Positions 1 through 7,608 of a stretch of 44,834 nt of DNA are shown piece by piece; positions within the stretch are counted from its first letter, which is position 1; each line of letters opens with the position of its first letter. Source of the stretch: Sphingopyxis sp. (lineage in GTDB: Bacteria; Pseudomonadota; Alphaproteobacteria; Sphingomonadales; Sphingomonadaceae); the NCBI GenBank assembly GCA_030148985.1, contig JASBSJ010000076.1, positions 1 through 44,834 of the forward strand, given 5' to 3'. Position numbers and translations under genes: made by a program. Under the pieces are notes generated by a model. That model searched no databases and was not told the DNA's origin. It saw only the letters and a program-made list of their open reading frames with translations.

Positions 1-2254
1 AGGTATAGTTGCCGATGAGGACGAGGCGGCGGCTCTGCCAGAAAGGCGCATCCGACATCGTATCGAGCGGAACATATTTCTGCACCTCGAACTCGGCGCC
101 ATAAAGCGTCGCCTTGGGTGCATTGGCATAGCTGCTGTTGACCGACGAGTCCGAGATCGAGGTATAGGTTTCGATGGGATTGTCGATCGACTTGTAGAAA
201 CCCGCCACGGTCAGGCGCTGATCCTTGTCGAAATACCATTCGTAGCGCGCTTCGGCGTTCAACAGTTCGCTGTCGGTCAGCGACGGGTTGCCGCGGAACA
301 GGCGGTTCGAATCGGGATCCTGATAGACCTGCGCGACCAGTTCGCGAAACTGCGGGCGCGCGATCGTCTTCGACCCGTTGAGGCGCAGCTGCATGTCGGG
401 CGCGACTTCCCAGGTCAGCGTGACCGCGGGCAGCCAATAATCATTGTTGAGGTTCGTCGCGACGATCGCGCTGCTGCCCGTGTTGAACAGGTCGATCGGG
501 CTCACCGTCTGCTTGGCATCCTCGTAACGGACGCCCGCGTTGATGTTGACCCCCGGAATGATCTCGGCCTGCACCTGGGCATAGCCCGCGTGCGTCGTCA
601 GCGCCGCGTCAAAAGCGGCGGTGCCGTCCTGCGCCGAGGTTTCGAGCAGCGAGATGTCATAAAGCTGGATCGTCGCATCGGAGAGCAGATAGTCGGGGCG
701 CAGCTGCGTTACTTCGATCGGCAGGTTCGAACCGCGGAACTGGAAGGCGCGGCGCACCGCGGTGCGGCTGGTGTCGCTATAGGCATAGCCGACCGTCGCG
801 GTGATGCGCGACGCCAATTCATAGGACAGATCGACGCCGCCCGACCACAGATCTTCGTTCAGATCCGAAAAGGCGATCGTCGCGTCGCCGCGGTTGCCAC
901 CCAGATCGTTGACGAACTTGTCGCCCGTCGGGTCCTGCTCGGTCGGCAGATTGGTGCGGACATAGGTAAAGCCGCGCTCATAGGGCGCCTCGCGCTGCGA
1001 ATTGGCGTAGCCGCCGCGCAGGTCGAGCTGGAGCCGGTCGAAATCGAACTCGGCCACCAGCTGCGTGTTGATGAGCTGGCGCTCGTACCACGCCGTGTCC
1101 TGCTCCAATATGTCGCGCTCGGACTGGTTGCGATCGACGCCGAGGCCGAGGCGCGACTGCTTCAGCGTGTCGCGGATGAACAAATTGGTCCAGCGGAACT
1201 TGTGATCGCCAAGCTCGAGCCCGAGCCCGAGCAGGCCGTTCACGACGATGCGGTTGTCGGTGATGACGCGGTTGAAGCTCGTCTGCGGATCGCCCGACAG
1301 ATCCTGGTTCAGCGACGTTTGTTGCAGCGTGTCGCGCGTGCGCCACTTGTTGCTGATCCCCATCGTCGCGATGATGCCGAGCTCGCCGTCGGGCAGCGCG
1401 ATCGTCGTGCCGCCGGTGATGCCCGCCGACCAGTTGATCGGGATATGGCCGTTCTGCTGAAGCAGGCTCGTCTCGGCGTTGACCAGCTCCATCTGGATCG
1501 CTTCGAGGTCGTCCTGCGAGAAATCGGCGCCCTCGAGGATCGGCTTGCCGCTGGCAAAGGCGGCCTTCAAGAGCGGCGGCACATCGCGCGTGCCGTCGTC
1601 GAAGCCCGTCCAGTCGGTGTCGCTGCCATAATAGGTATAGCCAAGCTCGTTCGTCGTCTCGCTGTCCCAGCCGATACCGCCCGAAAAGGTCAGGAAGGTT
1701 TCGCGCGGGGTCGATTTGGTCGTGAGGTTGATCACGCCGCCGCCGAATTCGCCGGGGAAGTTCGCCGAATAGCTTTTCTGGACGAGCGTCGAGTCGATCA
1801 CGTTCGACGGAAAGATGTCGAGCGGCACGACGCGCTTCAGCGGTTCGGGGCTGGGCAGCGGCGATCCGTTGAGCAGCGCGAGCGAATAGCGGTCGCCAAG
1901 GCCGCGGACATAAACAAAGCCGCCGCCGACGACCGACAGGCCGGTAACGCGTTGCAGCGAACCCGCAATATCGCCCTCGCCCGTGCGCGCGATGTCGGCC
2001 GACGACAGCACCGAAACGACTTCGGGCGTCGCACGGACGACGTTGGGGGTGAAACGACCGGTGACGACGATTTCGGCATCGGCGCCGCCCGGAATCGAAA
2101 TATCGGCTTCCTCGTCCTGCGCGGCATCGTCGGCCGCGGGCTCTTCGGCGGCAGCCGACGCCGGATCGGCGCCGCTGTCCTGCGCAAGCGCGGCAGGGGC
2201 GACAAGAGCGGAGCTAAGGAGGAGCAGGCTGGCGAAGATCGGCCGCTTGGTCAT
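1..2254 (-). CDS. TonB-dependent receptor, C-terminus cut by window edge
   Basis: Outer-membrane beta-barrel transporter powered by TonB; the substrate is not evident. The ATG at 2254 is followed by a Sec signal peptide ending near ALAQD, an acidic Ala/Glu/Asp-rich linker, then the TonB-proximal segment EIVVTGRFTPNVVRATPEVV and a plug domain (roughly residues 60-190) with VYVRGLGDRYS and NFPGEFGGGVINLTTKSTP. The remaining residues alternate in beta-strand style, as expected for the barrel. About 751 residues are visible and the frame is still open at base 1, so the last barrel strands lie outside the window. The gene sits 83 nt downstream of the beta-helix lipoprotein gene on the same strand, so the two are probably co-transcribed. 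The family call is firm. A link to phosphate starvation is only inferred from the upstream 11-bp repeat array. Confidence 0.95.
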   Translation of the reverse strand, partial: MTKRPIFASLLLLSSALVAPAALAQDSGADPASAAAEEPAADDAAQDEEADISIPGGADAEIVVTGRFTPNVVRATPEVVSVLSSADIARTGEGDIAGSLQRVTGLSVVGGGFVYVRGLGDRYSLALLNGSPLPSPEPLKRVVPLDIFPSNVIDSTLVQKSYSANFPGEFGGGVINLTTKSTPRETFLTFSGGIGWDSETTNELGYTYYGSDTDWTGFDDGTRDVPPLLKAAFASGKPILEGADFSQDDLEAIQMELVNAETSLLQQNGHIPINWSAGITGGTTIALPDGELGIIATMGISNKWRTRDTLQQTSLNQDLSGDPQTSFNRVITDNRIVVNGLLGLGLELGDHKFRWTNLFIRDTLKQSRLGLGVDRNQSERDILEQDTAWYERQLINTQLVAEFDFDRLQLDLRGGYANSQREAPYERGFTYVRTNLPTEQDPTGDKFVNDLGGNRGDATIAFSDLNEDLWSGGVDLSYELASRITATVGYAYSDTSRTAVRRAFQFRGSNLPIEVTQLRPDYLLSDATIQLYDISLLETSAQDGTAAFDAALTTHAGYAQVQAEIIPGVNINAGVRYEDAKQTVSPIDLFNTGSSAIVATNLNNDYWLPAVTLTWEVAPDMQLRLNGSKTIARPQFRELVAQVYQDPDSNRLFRGNPSLTDSELLNAEARYEWYFDKDQRLTVAGFYKSIDNPIETYTSISDSSVNSSYANAPKATLYGAEFEVQKYVPLDTMSDAPFWQSRRLVLIGNYT

Positions 2255-2285
2255 GGAATATGTCCCCAGGGATATTGTCAAGAAG

Positions 2286-2319
2286 GGAGCGGGCCGACGT
2301 TTCCGGCAGCCCGCTCCCC
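2286..2319. other. intercistronic hairpin between lipoprotein and receptor genes
   Basis: Perfect 10-bp inverted repeat GGGAGCGGGC / GCCCGCTCCC with a 14-nt loop, in the 83-nt gap between the lipoprotein stop and the receptor start. No U-run follows on the leftward transcript. It is therefore more likely an RNA-stability or attenuation element that sets the ratio of the two products than a full terminator. Confidence 0.5.
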
Positions 2320-2337
2320 AAATTCGATCGCGGGCGA

Positions 2338-3915
2338 TCAGGTCGTCGGGATGCCGGTGCAGCTGCCGCTCGACGTACCGAAGTCCGCCGTCGCCGAGTT
2401 GCAGGTCCAGCCCTGGTACCAGGTGTCGCTGGCGTCGCGGACCGCGCCGACATAGGCCGGGTTGTCGAAGAAGGAGCTGATCGTCGTGACATCGAAGGGC
2501 GTGAAGCCGGTTTCGGTCGCACCGTTGACGAACAGGTTCGTCAGGCTGGGCACATAGTTCGACCGGTTATTGGTGCCGGCTTCGAAGATCGCCTGCACTT
2601 CGGCGTCGGTGACACCGTTCGAGCCGCGGAACGGCGTCGCGTTGCACTGGAGCGACATCGATTCGAAGCGCGGCGGACCCTGTTCGTCGGGGCCGGTCGT
2701 CTGCGTCGTCGTGGCGCTGTCGATGCGCAGGCAGCGGATACCCGGCGCGACGATCAGGCCGTTGGCGAACGTATAGTCGGCGCCGCCGCGGATGCGGATC
2801 GCCGCACCGTTACCCGCCGCATTGTTGCGCTGGATATAGGTGAAGTTCGACAGCGCGACGCGCTGGCGCGGCGTCGTGTCTTCGTTGCCGTCCGAGTCGA
2901 TTTCCATCATCGAGTCGCCGATCGTGCCGCCGGCGCGCTGGATGCCGATGACATATTGGATGTTGCCCTGATAACCGACGTCGGTGTCGAGGCCGTCATC
3001 CTCGGCGCCGGTGATGATCAGATGCTTCATGTTGACGCGACCGCCGAACACTTCGGCACCATCGTCCGAGCTGTTGTGGATCTGGATATGGTCGATCTGC
3101 GTACCCGAGCCGGTACCCGAGGGGGTAAGGCCCTGAAGCTCGCTGTTCGCCGACAGGACGAAGCCCGAATAGCGGATCTGGACATAGGACATGCGGCCCG
3201 AATTGTCGTTCGCGGTGGCGCCGCCATAAAGCGCGTTCGATGCGCCTTCCGTGTTGCGTTCGCACGCCGCCGTGCCGGGGGTCGCGGCGGGCGCGAGGCA
3301 GTCGGTGATCGGGGCGCGGCCGAGCAGCACGACGCCGCCCCACAGCTGCGAGGTTTGATCAGTCGCCGAGCCGACGACATTGCCACGGCCGGTGAAGATG
3401 ATCGGCTGCGTCGGGGTGCCGACCGCGTCGATTTTGTTGCCGCGGTTGACGGCGAGGAACGACACGCCCGTTGCGCCAAAGATGGTGACGCCCGGATCGA
3501 TCGTCAGCGTGACGTCGGCGGGGTCGCCCGCTTCTTCGGTCGGGCCCTGGTCGGTGCCGACATCGACGCGGCCGGGCATCGAGTAAATCACGCCGGCAAC
3601 CTTCGGGATCGCGGTGGTTGAATTGAAGCGCGCGGGGAAGCCGCAGTTGCGCCAGGTGCCTTCATTGCCGGTGATCGTGCCAAGGTCGGTCAGCTGGTCG
3701 GCGCCGGCGATCGTCGGGCAGTTCGCAGCCGGGGTCACGGCGGTCGGCGTCGGGGTGGGTGTCGGAGTCGGCGTGGGGGTCGGCGTCGGGGTCGGCGTGG
3801 GAACGACGATCACGCCTTCGCCCGGCGAGGCAACGCCGTCGGCGCCGCAAGCGGCCAGAATGGAACAGGCCACGCCGCTAAGCATGACCATACGAATGCG
3901 TGCGAAAGCCGCCAT
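2338..3915 (-). CDS. beta-helix-type lipoprotein partner of TonB receptor
   Basis: Predicted lipoprotein of 525 residues. The start at 3915 is preferred over the in-frame ATG at 3945 because GGAG lies 8 nt upstream and the signal peptide then begins MAAFARIRMV and ends in the lipobox LAAC. After the Cys comes a low-complexity Pro-Thr repeat spacer. The body has features typical of a right-handed parallel beta-helix: LTIDPGVTIFGATGVSFLAV, QPIIFTGRGN, WGGVVLLGRAPI, MSYVQIRYSGF and DHIQIHNSSDDGAEVFGG. Proteins of this kind are often encoded next to TonB-dependent receptors in sphingomonads and other Gram-negatives. Their role is not established; a surface or periplasmic substrate-binding partner is plausible. 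It is the first gene of the leftward unit and is read from the Pho-like promoter region. Confidence 0.85.
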   Translation of the reverse strand: MAAFARIRMVMLSGVACSILAACGADGVASPGEGVIVVPTPTPTPTPTPTPTPTPTPTAVTPAANCPTIAGADQLTDLGTITGNEGTWRNCGFPARFNSTTAIPKVAGVIYSMPGRVDVGTDQGPTEEAGDPADVTLTIDPGVTIFGATGVSFLAVNRGNKIDAVGTPTQPIIFTGRGNVVGSATDQTSQLWGGVVLLGRAPITDCLAPAATPGTAACERNTEGASNALYGGATANDNSGRMSYVQIRYSGFVLSANSELQGLTPSGTGSGTQIDHIQIHNSSDDGAEVFGGRVNMKHLIITGAEDDGLDTDVGYQGNIQYVIGIQRAGGTIGDSMMEIDSDGNEDTTPRQRVALSNFTYIQRNNAAGNGAAIRIRGGADYTFANGLIVAPGIRCLRIDSATTTQTTGPDEQGPPRFESMSLQCNATPFRGSNGVTDAEVQAIFEAGTNNRSNYVPSLTNLFVNGATETGFTPFDVTTISSFFDNPAYVGAVRDASDTWYQGWTCNSATADFGTSSGSCTGIPTT

Positions 3916-4021
3916 GAAAATCTCCGTTCCCGGTGTGCGCCCCAAACGCGTTGAGCAGCGCCCCTGATGAAAAACACTCCGCGGACGAGCGAAAAATCGC
4001 CCCTCGCCCTCGGTGACGCCG

Positions 4022-4103
4022 CCACTAGGGTGATTCGATGACGGTCTGACGCCAGAGCAGTGACAGTTGCGTGACTCTTTGGAGTCGGTTCAGTGACAGG
4101 CGC
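4022..4103 (-). promoter_or_regulatory. Pho-box-like 11-bp repeat array and promoter
   Basis: On the plus strand GTGAC occurs at 4060, 4071 and 4093 and ATGAC at 4038, all in phase with an 11-bp period; the positions at 4049 and 4082 are degenerate. On the leftward strand the best pair reads AGTCAC-GCAAC-TGTCAC, close to the known PhoB pattern of TGTCA repeats at 11-bp spacing with an A-rich linker. A weak -10-like TAGTGG (plus 4022-4027) lies 10 nt downstream of the last unit, as in PhoB-activated promoters where the boxes replace the -35. Recognition by PhoB is inferred. The rest of the 317-bp gap 3916-4232 holds a GC hairpin at 4099-4124 and no gene. Confidence 0.55.
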
Positions 4104-4232
4104 GGCAGGCCTAGGCGCCGCGCCTTCGCACGCGCAAAAATAAAAGCCGCGAAGCTCGCTTGCATCGCCTGGCAAGCTTTGCTAGGCGCCCGCTCCTACC
4201 TGGTACCGGACCCGTCCGGACCATCATGATGT

Positions 4233-4319
4233 GCGGTCGTGGCGGAACTGGTAGACGCGCAACGTTGAGGTCGTTGTGGCCGAAAGGCCGTGGAAGTTCG
4301 AGTCTTCTCGACCGCACCA
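4233..4319 (+). tRNA. tRNA-Leu (anticodon GAG)
   Basis: Complete class II tRNA of 87 nt including an encoded CCA. The acceptor stem pairs GCGGTCG with CGACCGC. The anticodon stem CAACG/CGTTG closes the loop TTGAGGT, giving anticodon GAG, which reads CUC and CUU codons. A long variable arm with stem TGGCC-GAAA-GGCC-type pairing and a T arm containing TTCGAGT are present. The discriminator is A at 4316. Confidence 0.96.
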
Positions 4320-4607
4320 TAGAGTCCTGCGGGACTGCCTATTTCAGTCAGGTGGAGGGGCCGAGCCGCAAAGCGGCGCGGTTCCGCGCGACTTGCAGAG
4401 CGGCCTCAAGCGATTGGGGGCGAGAGAGCGCCCTTATCTCCGCAAACGCAGGCGGTTCGGCAGCGACATATCATTCACGGCAATTGCCGAACAAATGGCA
4501 GCCCAGGCGATCCGGACGGCAGGATGTCGGGCCCTCGTCGCCGATTCGACTTGCGCGCCGCCCCGCGTGATTGTCATATCGCGGCCATTTCCGAAGGAGG
4601 TAGCAAG

Positions 4608-4940
4608 GTGATCGCAAGACGCTGGACCGGATTGGTATTGCGCGAACAATCGGAAGACTATCTGCGCCTGATGCGCGAGGTCGCCATTCCCGATTATCGC
4701 TCAATCGACGGCAATCTGGCCGCGATGTGCCTGCACACAGCGCGCGGCCATGTCGTCGAGGTGACGATGCTGACCTTCTGGCGCGACATGGATGCCATCG
4801 CCGCATTCGCGGGCGCCGAGCCGGCCATCGCCAAATATTATGATTTCGACGCCAGATTTCTTTTGTGGCAGGCGCGCGAGGTCGAGCATTTCGCGGTCGA
4901 CGCGGCAGACTTCGCCGCGGATTTTATGTCGGCGTCCTGA
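4608..4940 (+). CDS. antibiotic biosynthesis monooxygenase (ABM)-like small protein
   Basis: Protein of 110 residues with the dimeric alpha-beta barrel pattern of the ABM family: RRWTGLVLREQSEDYLRLM at the N-terminus, a middle strand VVEVTMLTFWRDMDAIAAFAG, and a C-terminal segment with YYDFDARFLLW. The GTG at 4608 is chosen because AAGGAGG ends 7 nt upstream and the conserved domain begins immediately; 288 bp of sequence without a recognisable gene precede it. The last 17 bp overlap convergently with the LysR gene. Such proteins act as cofactor-free oxygenases or stress proteins; the substrate is unknown. An ABM domain also occurs in the RidA fusion across the LysR gene, which hints at a shared pathway. 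Confidence 0.8.
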   Translation: MIARRWTGLVLREQSEDYLRLMREVAIPDYRSIDGNLAAMCLHTARGHVVEVTMLTFWRDMDAIAAFAGAEPAIAKYYDFDARFLLWQAREVEHFAVDAADFAADFMSAS

Positions 4941-5850
4941 CGAACGACGCCGCGATGTCGGACAGCAGGCGCTTCAGCCAAAGGGTCGCCGGGTCGCCGC
5001 GCAACCTTTTCTGACACAGCAGGTCCATTGCATCGATACCGGGATCGATCGGAAGCGGTACCAGCACGATCCCGAACGATGCCGTCAGGCCGCGGGCCAG
5101 TCGTTCGGGAACGATCGACACCAGATCGGTGGCCGCCGCAATCCGCAGCGCCGCGACATAGCTCGGCGCAATCGCCGCCACATGCCTGACGATCGGCGTG
5201 GTCGCGAGCCACGGGTCGAGAATATCGGCGCGTTCGCCCGCCCCCACCACGGCGACATGGCGCGCAGCGCACAGCCCCTCGATCGTCGCGAGTTCCGCAA
5301 GCAAAGGATGGCCAGCGCGAACTGCCGCGACATCGCGGTCGCTATAGAGGCTTTCCCGGTCAAAGCCCGGCCAGTCGCGTTCGACCGAGGTGATCATCAT
5401 GTCGATGCGCGACAGGGCCATTTCGTCGAGGAGGTCGGGCCCGCGCCAGGCCAATCCCTCCAATATCATCCCCGGCGCCTCGCGCTGGAGCCGCTCCAGC
5501 AGCGGCGGCAACAGCAGATGGGCCGTCGGATCGGGAAGCATCAGCCTGAAATGGCGCCGACTCGTCGCGGGCGCGAAGCTTTCCTGATTGAGGACCGTCC
5601 GGACGCCGTCGAGTGCTTCGCGAAGCGGCGCGCGAAGCGCTTCGGCGCGCGGCGTCGGCATCATCCGGGTTCCCGACCGCACGAGCAGCGGGTCGCCCAG
5701 CAAGCTCCGGAGCCGGCCGAGCGCATGGCTGGCCGCGGGCTGCGAGAGGCCAACGCGCTGACCCGCGCGACCGACATGCGCCTCCGTCAGCAGGGCATCG
5801 AGAACGACCAGAAGATTGAGATCGATTCCGGCTAAATTCATTTGGTGCAT
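4924..5850 (-). CDS. LysR-family transcriptional regulator
   Basis: LysR-type regulator of 308 residues. An N-terminal winged helix (residues 7-65: DLNLLVVLDALLTEAHVGRA, then LSQPAASHALGRLRSLLGDP) precedes a type 2 periplasmic-binding effector domain with LMLPDPTAHLLLPPLLERL and DMMITSVERD. ATG codons lie at 5850 and 5841 and neither has a clear ribosome site. A TATAAT at plus 5858-5863 would start transcription near 5851, so a leaderless message beginning close to the first ATG is possible. It is divergent from the RidA-ABM gene with an AT-rich palindrome between them, the usual LysR arrangement, so that gene is its likely target. Confidence 0.93.
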   Translation of the reverse strand: MHQMNLAGIDLNLLVVLDALLTEAHVGRAGQRVGLSQPAASHALGRLRSLLGDPLLVRSGTRMMPTPRAEALRAPLREALDGVRTVLNQESFAPATSRRHFRLMLPDPTAHLLLPPLLERLQREAPGMILEGLAWRGPDLLDEMALSRIDMMITSVERDWPGFDRESLYSDRDVAAVRAGHPLLAELATIEGLCAARHVAVVGAGERADILDPWLATTPIVRHVAAIAPSYVAALRIAAATDLVSIVPERLARGLTASFGIVLVPLPIDPGIDAMDLLCQKRLRGDPATLWLKRLLSDIAASFVRTPT

Positions 5851-5899
5851 AATATATATTATAACAATCAGTTTGATCGATGACGAGCCGATCATCAAA
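5849..5899. promoter_or_regulatory. divergent LysR/RidA-ABM control region
   Basis: A perfect 14-bp palindrome ATAATATATATTAT lies at 5849-5862 in otherwise GC-rich DNA and supplies overlapping -10-like hexamers for both directions. To its right are nested inverted repeats: TGATCG (5874-5879) with CGATCA (5889-5894), and TTTGAT (5872-5877) with ATCAAA (5894-5899). Location and symmetry fit a LysR operator; binding is inferred. Confidence 0.5.
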
Positions 5900-5935
5900 G
5901 AAGCGCCCCGACCTGGGAGTTTTAGGGAGTTTTCG

Positions 5936-6745
5936 ATGATCGCACGCCGGGCGCTGCTCGCCTCTTCCCCCCTGCTGCTCGCCCCTGCGCTGGTTTCGGC
6001 CGCCGAACGGACGCCGCTTCGCCGCAACCCGGCGTCGCTGCCGCCCGCCAACGGTTTTTCGCATCTCGCCGAAGGCCGCGGCCGACTGATCTGGCTGTCG
6101 GGACAGGTGCCGCGGACGCCCGACGGAACCCATGTCGCGTCCGGCGATTTCGTCGGCCAGCTCGAACAAGTGTTCCGCAACCTCGACATCGCCGCGCGCG
6201 AGGCGGGCGGGCGTTTCGCCGATATCGTCAAGCTCAACTATTATTGTCGGCAGGATGTCGACCGGGCGCTTCTGCGGCACGTCAACCGCGTGCGCGGCGA
6301 CTATATCGATCCCGCGCGCCCGCCCGCGAGCACCTTTTTATTCGTCTCGGCGCTCGCCTGGCCCGAATGGCTGATCGAGATCGAGGCCGTGCTTGCGCTC
6401 GATGCCGGGACGCCGTCCGAAGTGATCGTCCACGCGACGCTGACCGCCGATCGGGCGTTTTCGCCCGCCTTTATCGATGAAATCCGGCGCCTTGCCGCGG
6501 CGACGCGATCCGAACCGGGATGCATTCATTATCGCATCGGCCGCGATCTGGACCATCCGTCGACGATCGTGCTGGCCGAACGGTGGCGCAGCGAAGCGGC
6601 GCTGCGCGCGCATTTCGAAACGCCGCATATGGCGCGTTTCCAGACCGCGCTGCGCGCCGAGGGCGAGGTGCGGACCGCGCTCGAAGTGTCCGAAGCCGCG
6701 CGCCCGATGGATTTCGCGCTGCAAAAATCGGCACCGCCGGGCTGA
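5936..6745 (+). CDS. exported RidA-ABM fusion protein
   Basis: Protein of 269 residues that joins two families. Residues 1-23 (MIARRALLASSPLLLAP then ALVSAA) form a signal peptide with an Arg pair, possibly Tat. Residues about 35-135 match the Rid/YjgF fold (LIWLSGQVPRTPDG, FRNLDIAAREAGGRFADIVK, RPPASTFLFVSALAWPEWLI, EIEAVLAL). Residues about 150-245 match an ABM domain (VHATLTADRAFSPAFIDEIR, EPGCIHYRI, AERWRSEAALRAHFETPHM). The start at 5936 follows GGGAG by 6 nt; an upstream in-frame extension lacks these signals. RidA proteins normally hydrolyse reactive enamines/imines in the cytoplasm. An exported copy fused to an ABM domain suggests processing of a reactive secondary metabolite or quinone in the periplasm, which is inference. 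Confidence 0.82.
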   Translation: MIARRALLASSPLLLAPALVSAAERTPLRRNPASLPPANGFSHLAEGRGRLIWLSGQVPRTPDGTHVASGDFVGQLEQVFRNLDIAAREAGGRFADIVKLNYYCRQDVDRALLRHVNRVRGDYIDPARPPASTFLFVSALAWPEWLIEIEAVLALDAGTPSEVIVHATLTADRAFSPAFIDEIRRLAAATRSEPGCIHYRIGRDLDHPSTIVLAERWRSEAALRAHFETPHMARFQTALRAEGEVRTALEVSEAARPMDFALQKSAPPG

Positions 6746-6779
6746 CGCAATCGAAGCGGACCCCGATGGCGCCGCGGGC

Positions 6780-7250
6780 CTATACCGGCGCCGCGGGCTT
6801 CGGCTGTAGCGCCAGCGCCAGATTGTCGAGCGCCTTGGCATATCCTTCGCGATGCCCCGAAATCGCCTCGGCACCGACCAGTGAGGTGACCTGATCGGTC
6901 AGTTTCAGCCGGACGCCCTTCTCCTCGGCCGCGATCTCCAGCGTGACGAGCGCGATGGTGAGCAGTTGGTCGCCCTCGCGCAGTTCCTCGGTGAAGCTGA
7001 TCAGCGCATCGGGGACGACCAGATGATAATAGGTGCGCGTCGACCATCTGAGGTCGCCTTTGGCGCCGCAGCGTCCGCGCTCCTTGCCGCCGGTGCGAAA
7101 ATCGCCTTCGTCGATCCGGACCTCGGTGGAGGGCGACGGCGCCGACCAACGCTCGCGCACCCGGCGGTCGGCATAGGCCTGGAACAGATCCGCAGGCGTG
7201 GCATCGAACACGCGTTCGAACGCCAGCGTGTCGTGCGCAACATTCATCAT
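6780..7250 (-). CDS. AHSA1/SRPBCC-domain protein
   Basis: START-like SRPBCC protein of the AHSA1 family, 156 residues. Typical features are FERVFDATPADLFQAYADR, RERWSAPSP, GDFRTGGKERGRCG and the C-terminal helix GHREGYAKALDNLALAL. Members form a hydrophobic pocket and are often paired with ArsR regulators, as here: its ATG at 7250 overlaps the ArsR stop in the tetranucleotide ATGA, indicating translational coupling. The ligand is unknown. Confidence 0.9.
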   Translation of the reverse strand: MMNVAHDTLAFERVFDATPADLFQAYADRRVRERWSAPSPSTEVRIDEGDFRTGGKERGRCGAKGDLRWSTRTYYHLVVPDALISFTEELREGDQLLTIALVTLEIAAEEKGVRLKLTDQVTSLVGAEAISGHREGYAKALDNLALALQPKPAAPV

Positions 7251-7570
7251 CGGCCATTCCTTTCTTTCAAATAGGCCCCGAGCGCGTCGAGGCGCGCATC
7301 CCACATCGACCGGCGATCGGCGAACCAGCGGTCCATGTCGGCCAGCGCCGCCGCTTCGATCCGGCACGTCCGGACCCGCCCCTGTTTCACCGACCGGATC
7401 AGGCCGGCGCGTTCGAGCACCGCCAGGTGCTTGGTAAAGGGCGGCAGCGCCATCGAATAGGCGGCCGCGAGTTCGCTGACCGTCGCGGGCGCGCGCAGCA
7501 GCCGTTCGACCACGTCGAGCCGCGTCGGATGGCCGAGCGCCTGAAAGCGCGCGTGCAAACACTTATCCAT
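7247..7570 (-). CDS. ArsR-family regulator
   Basis: Winged-helix ArsR regulator of 107 residues with FQALGHPTRLDVVERLLRAP, the recognition region YSMALPPFTKHLAVLERAGL and the wing RSVKQGRVRTCRIE. No ELCVCDL-type metal-binding Cys motif is present, so metal sensing is unlikely. This matches the SRPBCC-associated ArsR group, in which the regulator controls its own two-gene operon. The start codon at 7570 lies inside a 20-bp palindrome, supporting autorepression. Confidence 0.92.
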   Translation of the reverse strand: MDKCLHARFQALGHPTRLDVVERLLRAPATVSELAAAYSMALPPFTKHLAVLERAGLIRSVKQGRVRTCRIEAAALADMDRWFADRRSMWDARLDALGAYLKERNGR

Positions 7571-7580
7571 TTGGATAAGT
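7561..7580 (-). promoter_or_regulatory. palindromic operator over the arsR-like start codon
   Basis: Perfect inverted repeat ACTTATCC-ATTT-GGATAAGT with 8-bp arms and a 4-nt spacer. The ATG of the ArsR gene (7568-7570) sits within it. Symmetry and position strongly suggest the binding site of the encoded ArsR dimer. Confidence 0.7.
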
Positions 7581-7608
7581 TATGTCAGACGATCGGCGGC
7601 GTCAATCG

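Noticed and set aside
590-2455. Long plus-strand open frame of 621 codons
   Set aside because: It is antisense to the TonB-dependent receptor gene, rich in Arg/Ala, and has no family features. High GC opens antisense frames.
3730-3800. Tandem GGCGTCGG-like repeats as a possible regulatory or CRISPR-like array
   Set aside because: They encode the Pro-Thr spacer of the lipoprotein in frame and have no unique spacers.
4233-4319. Attachment site of an integrated element at tRNA-Leu
   Set aside because: No integrase and no repeated 3' end of the tRNA were seen in the flanking sequence.
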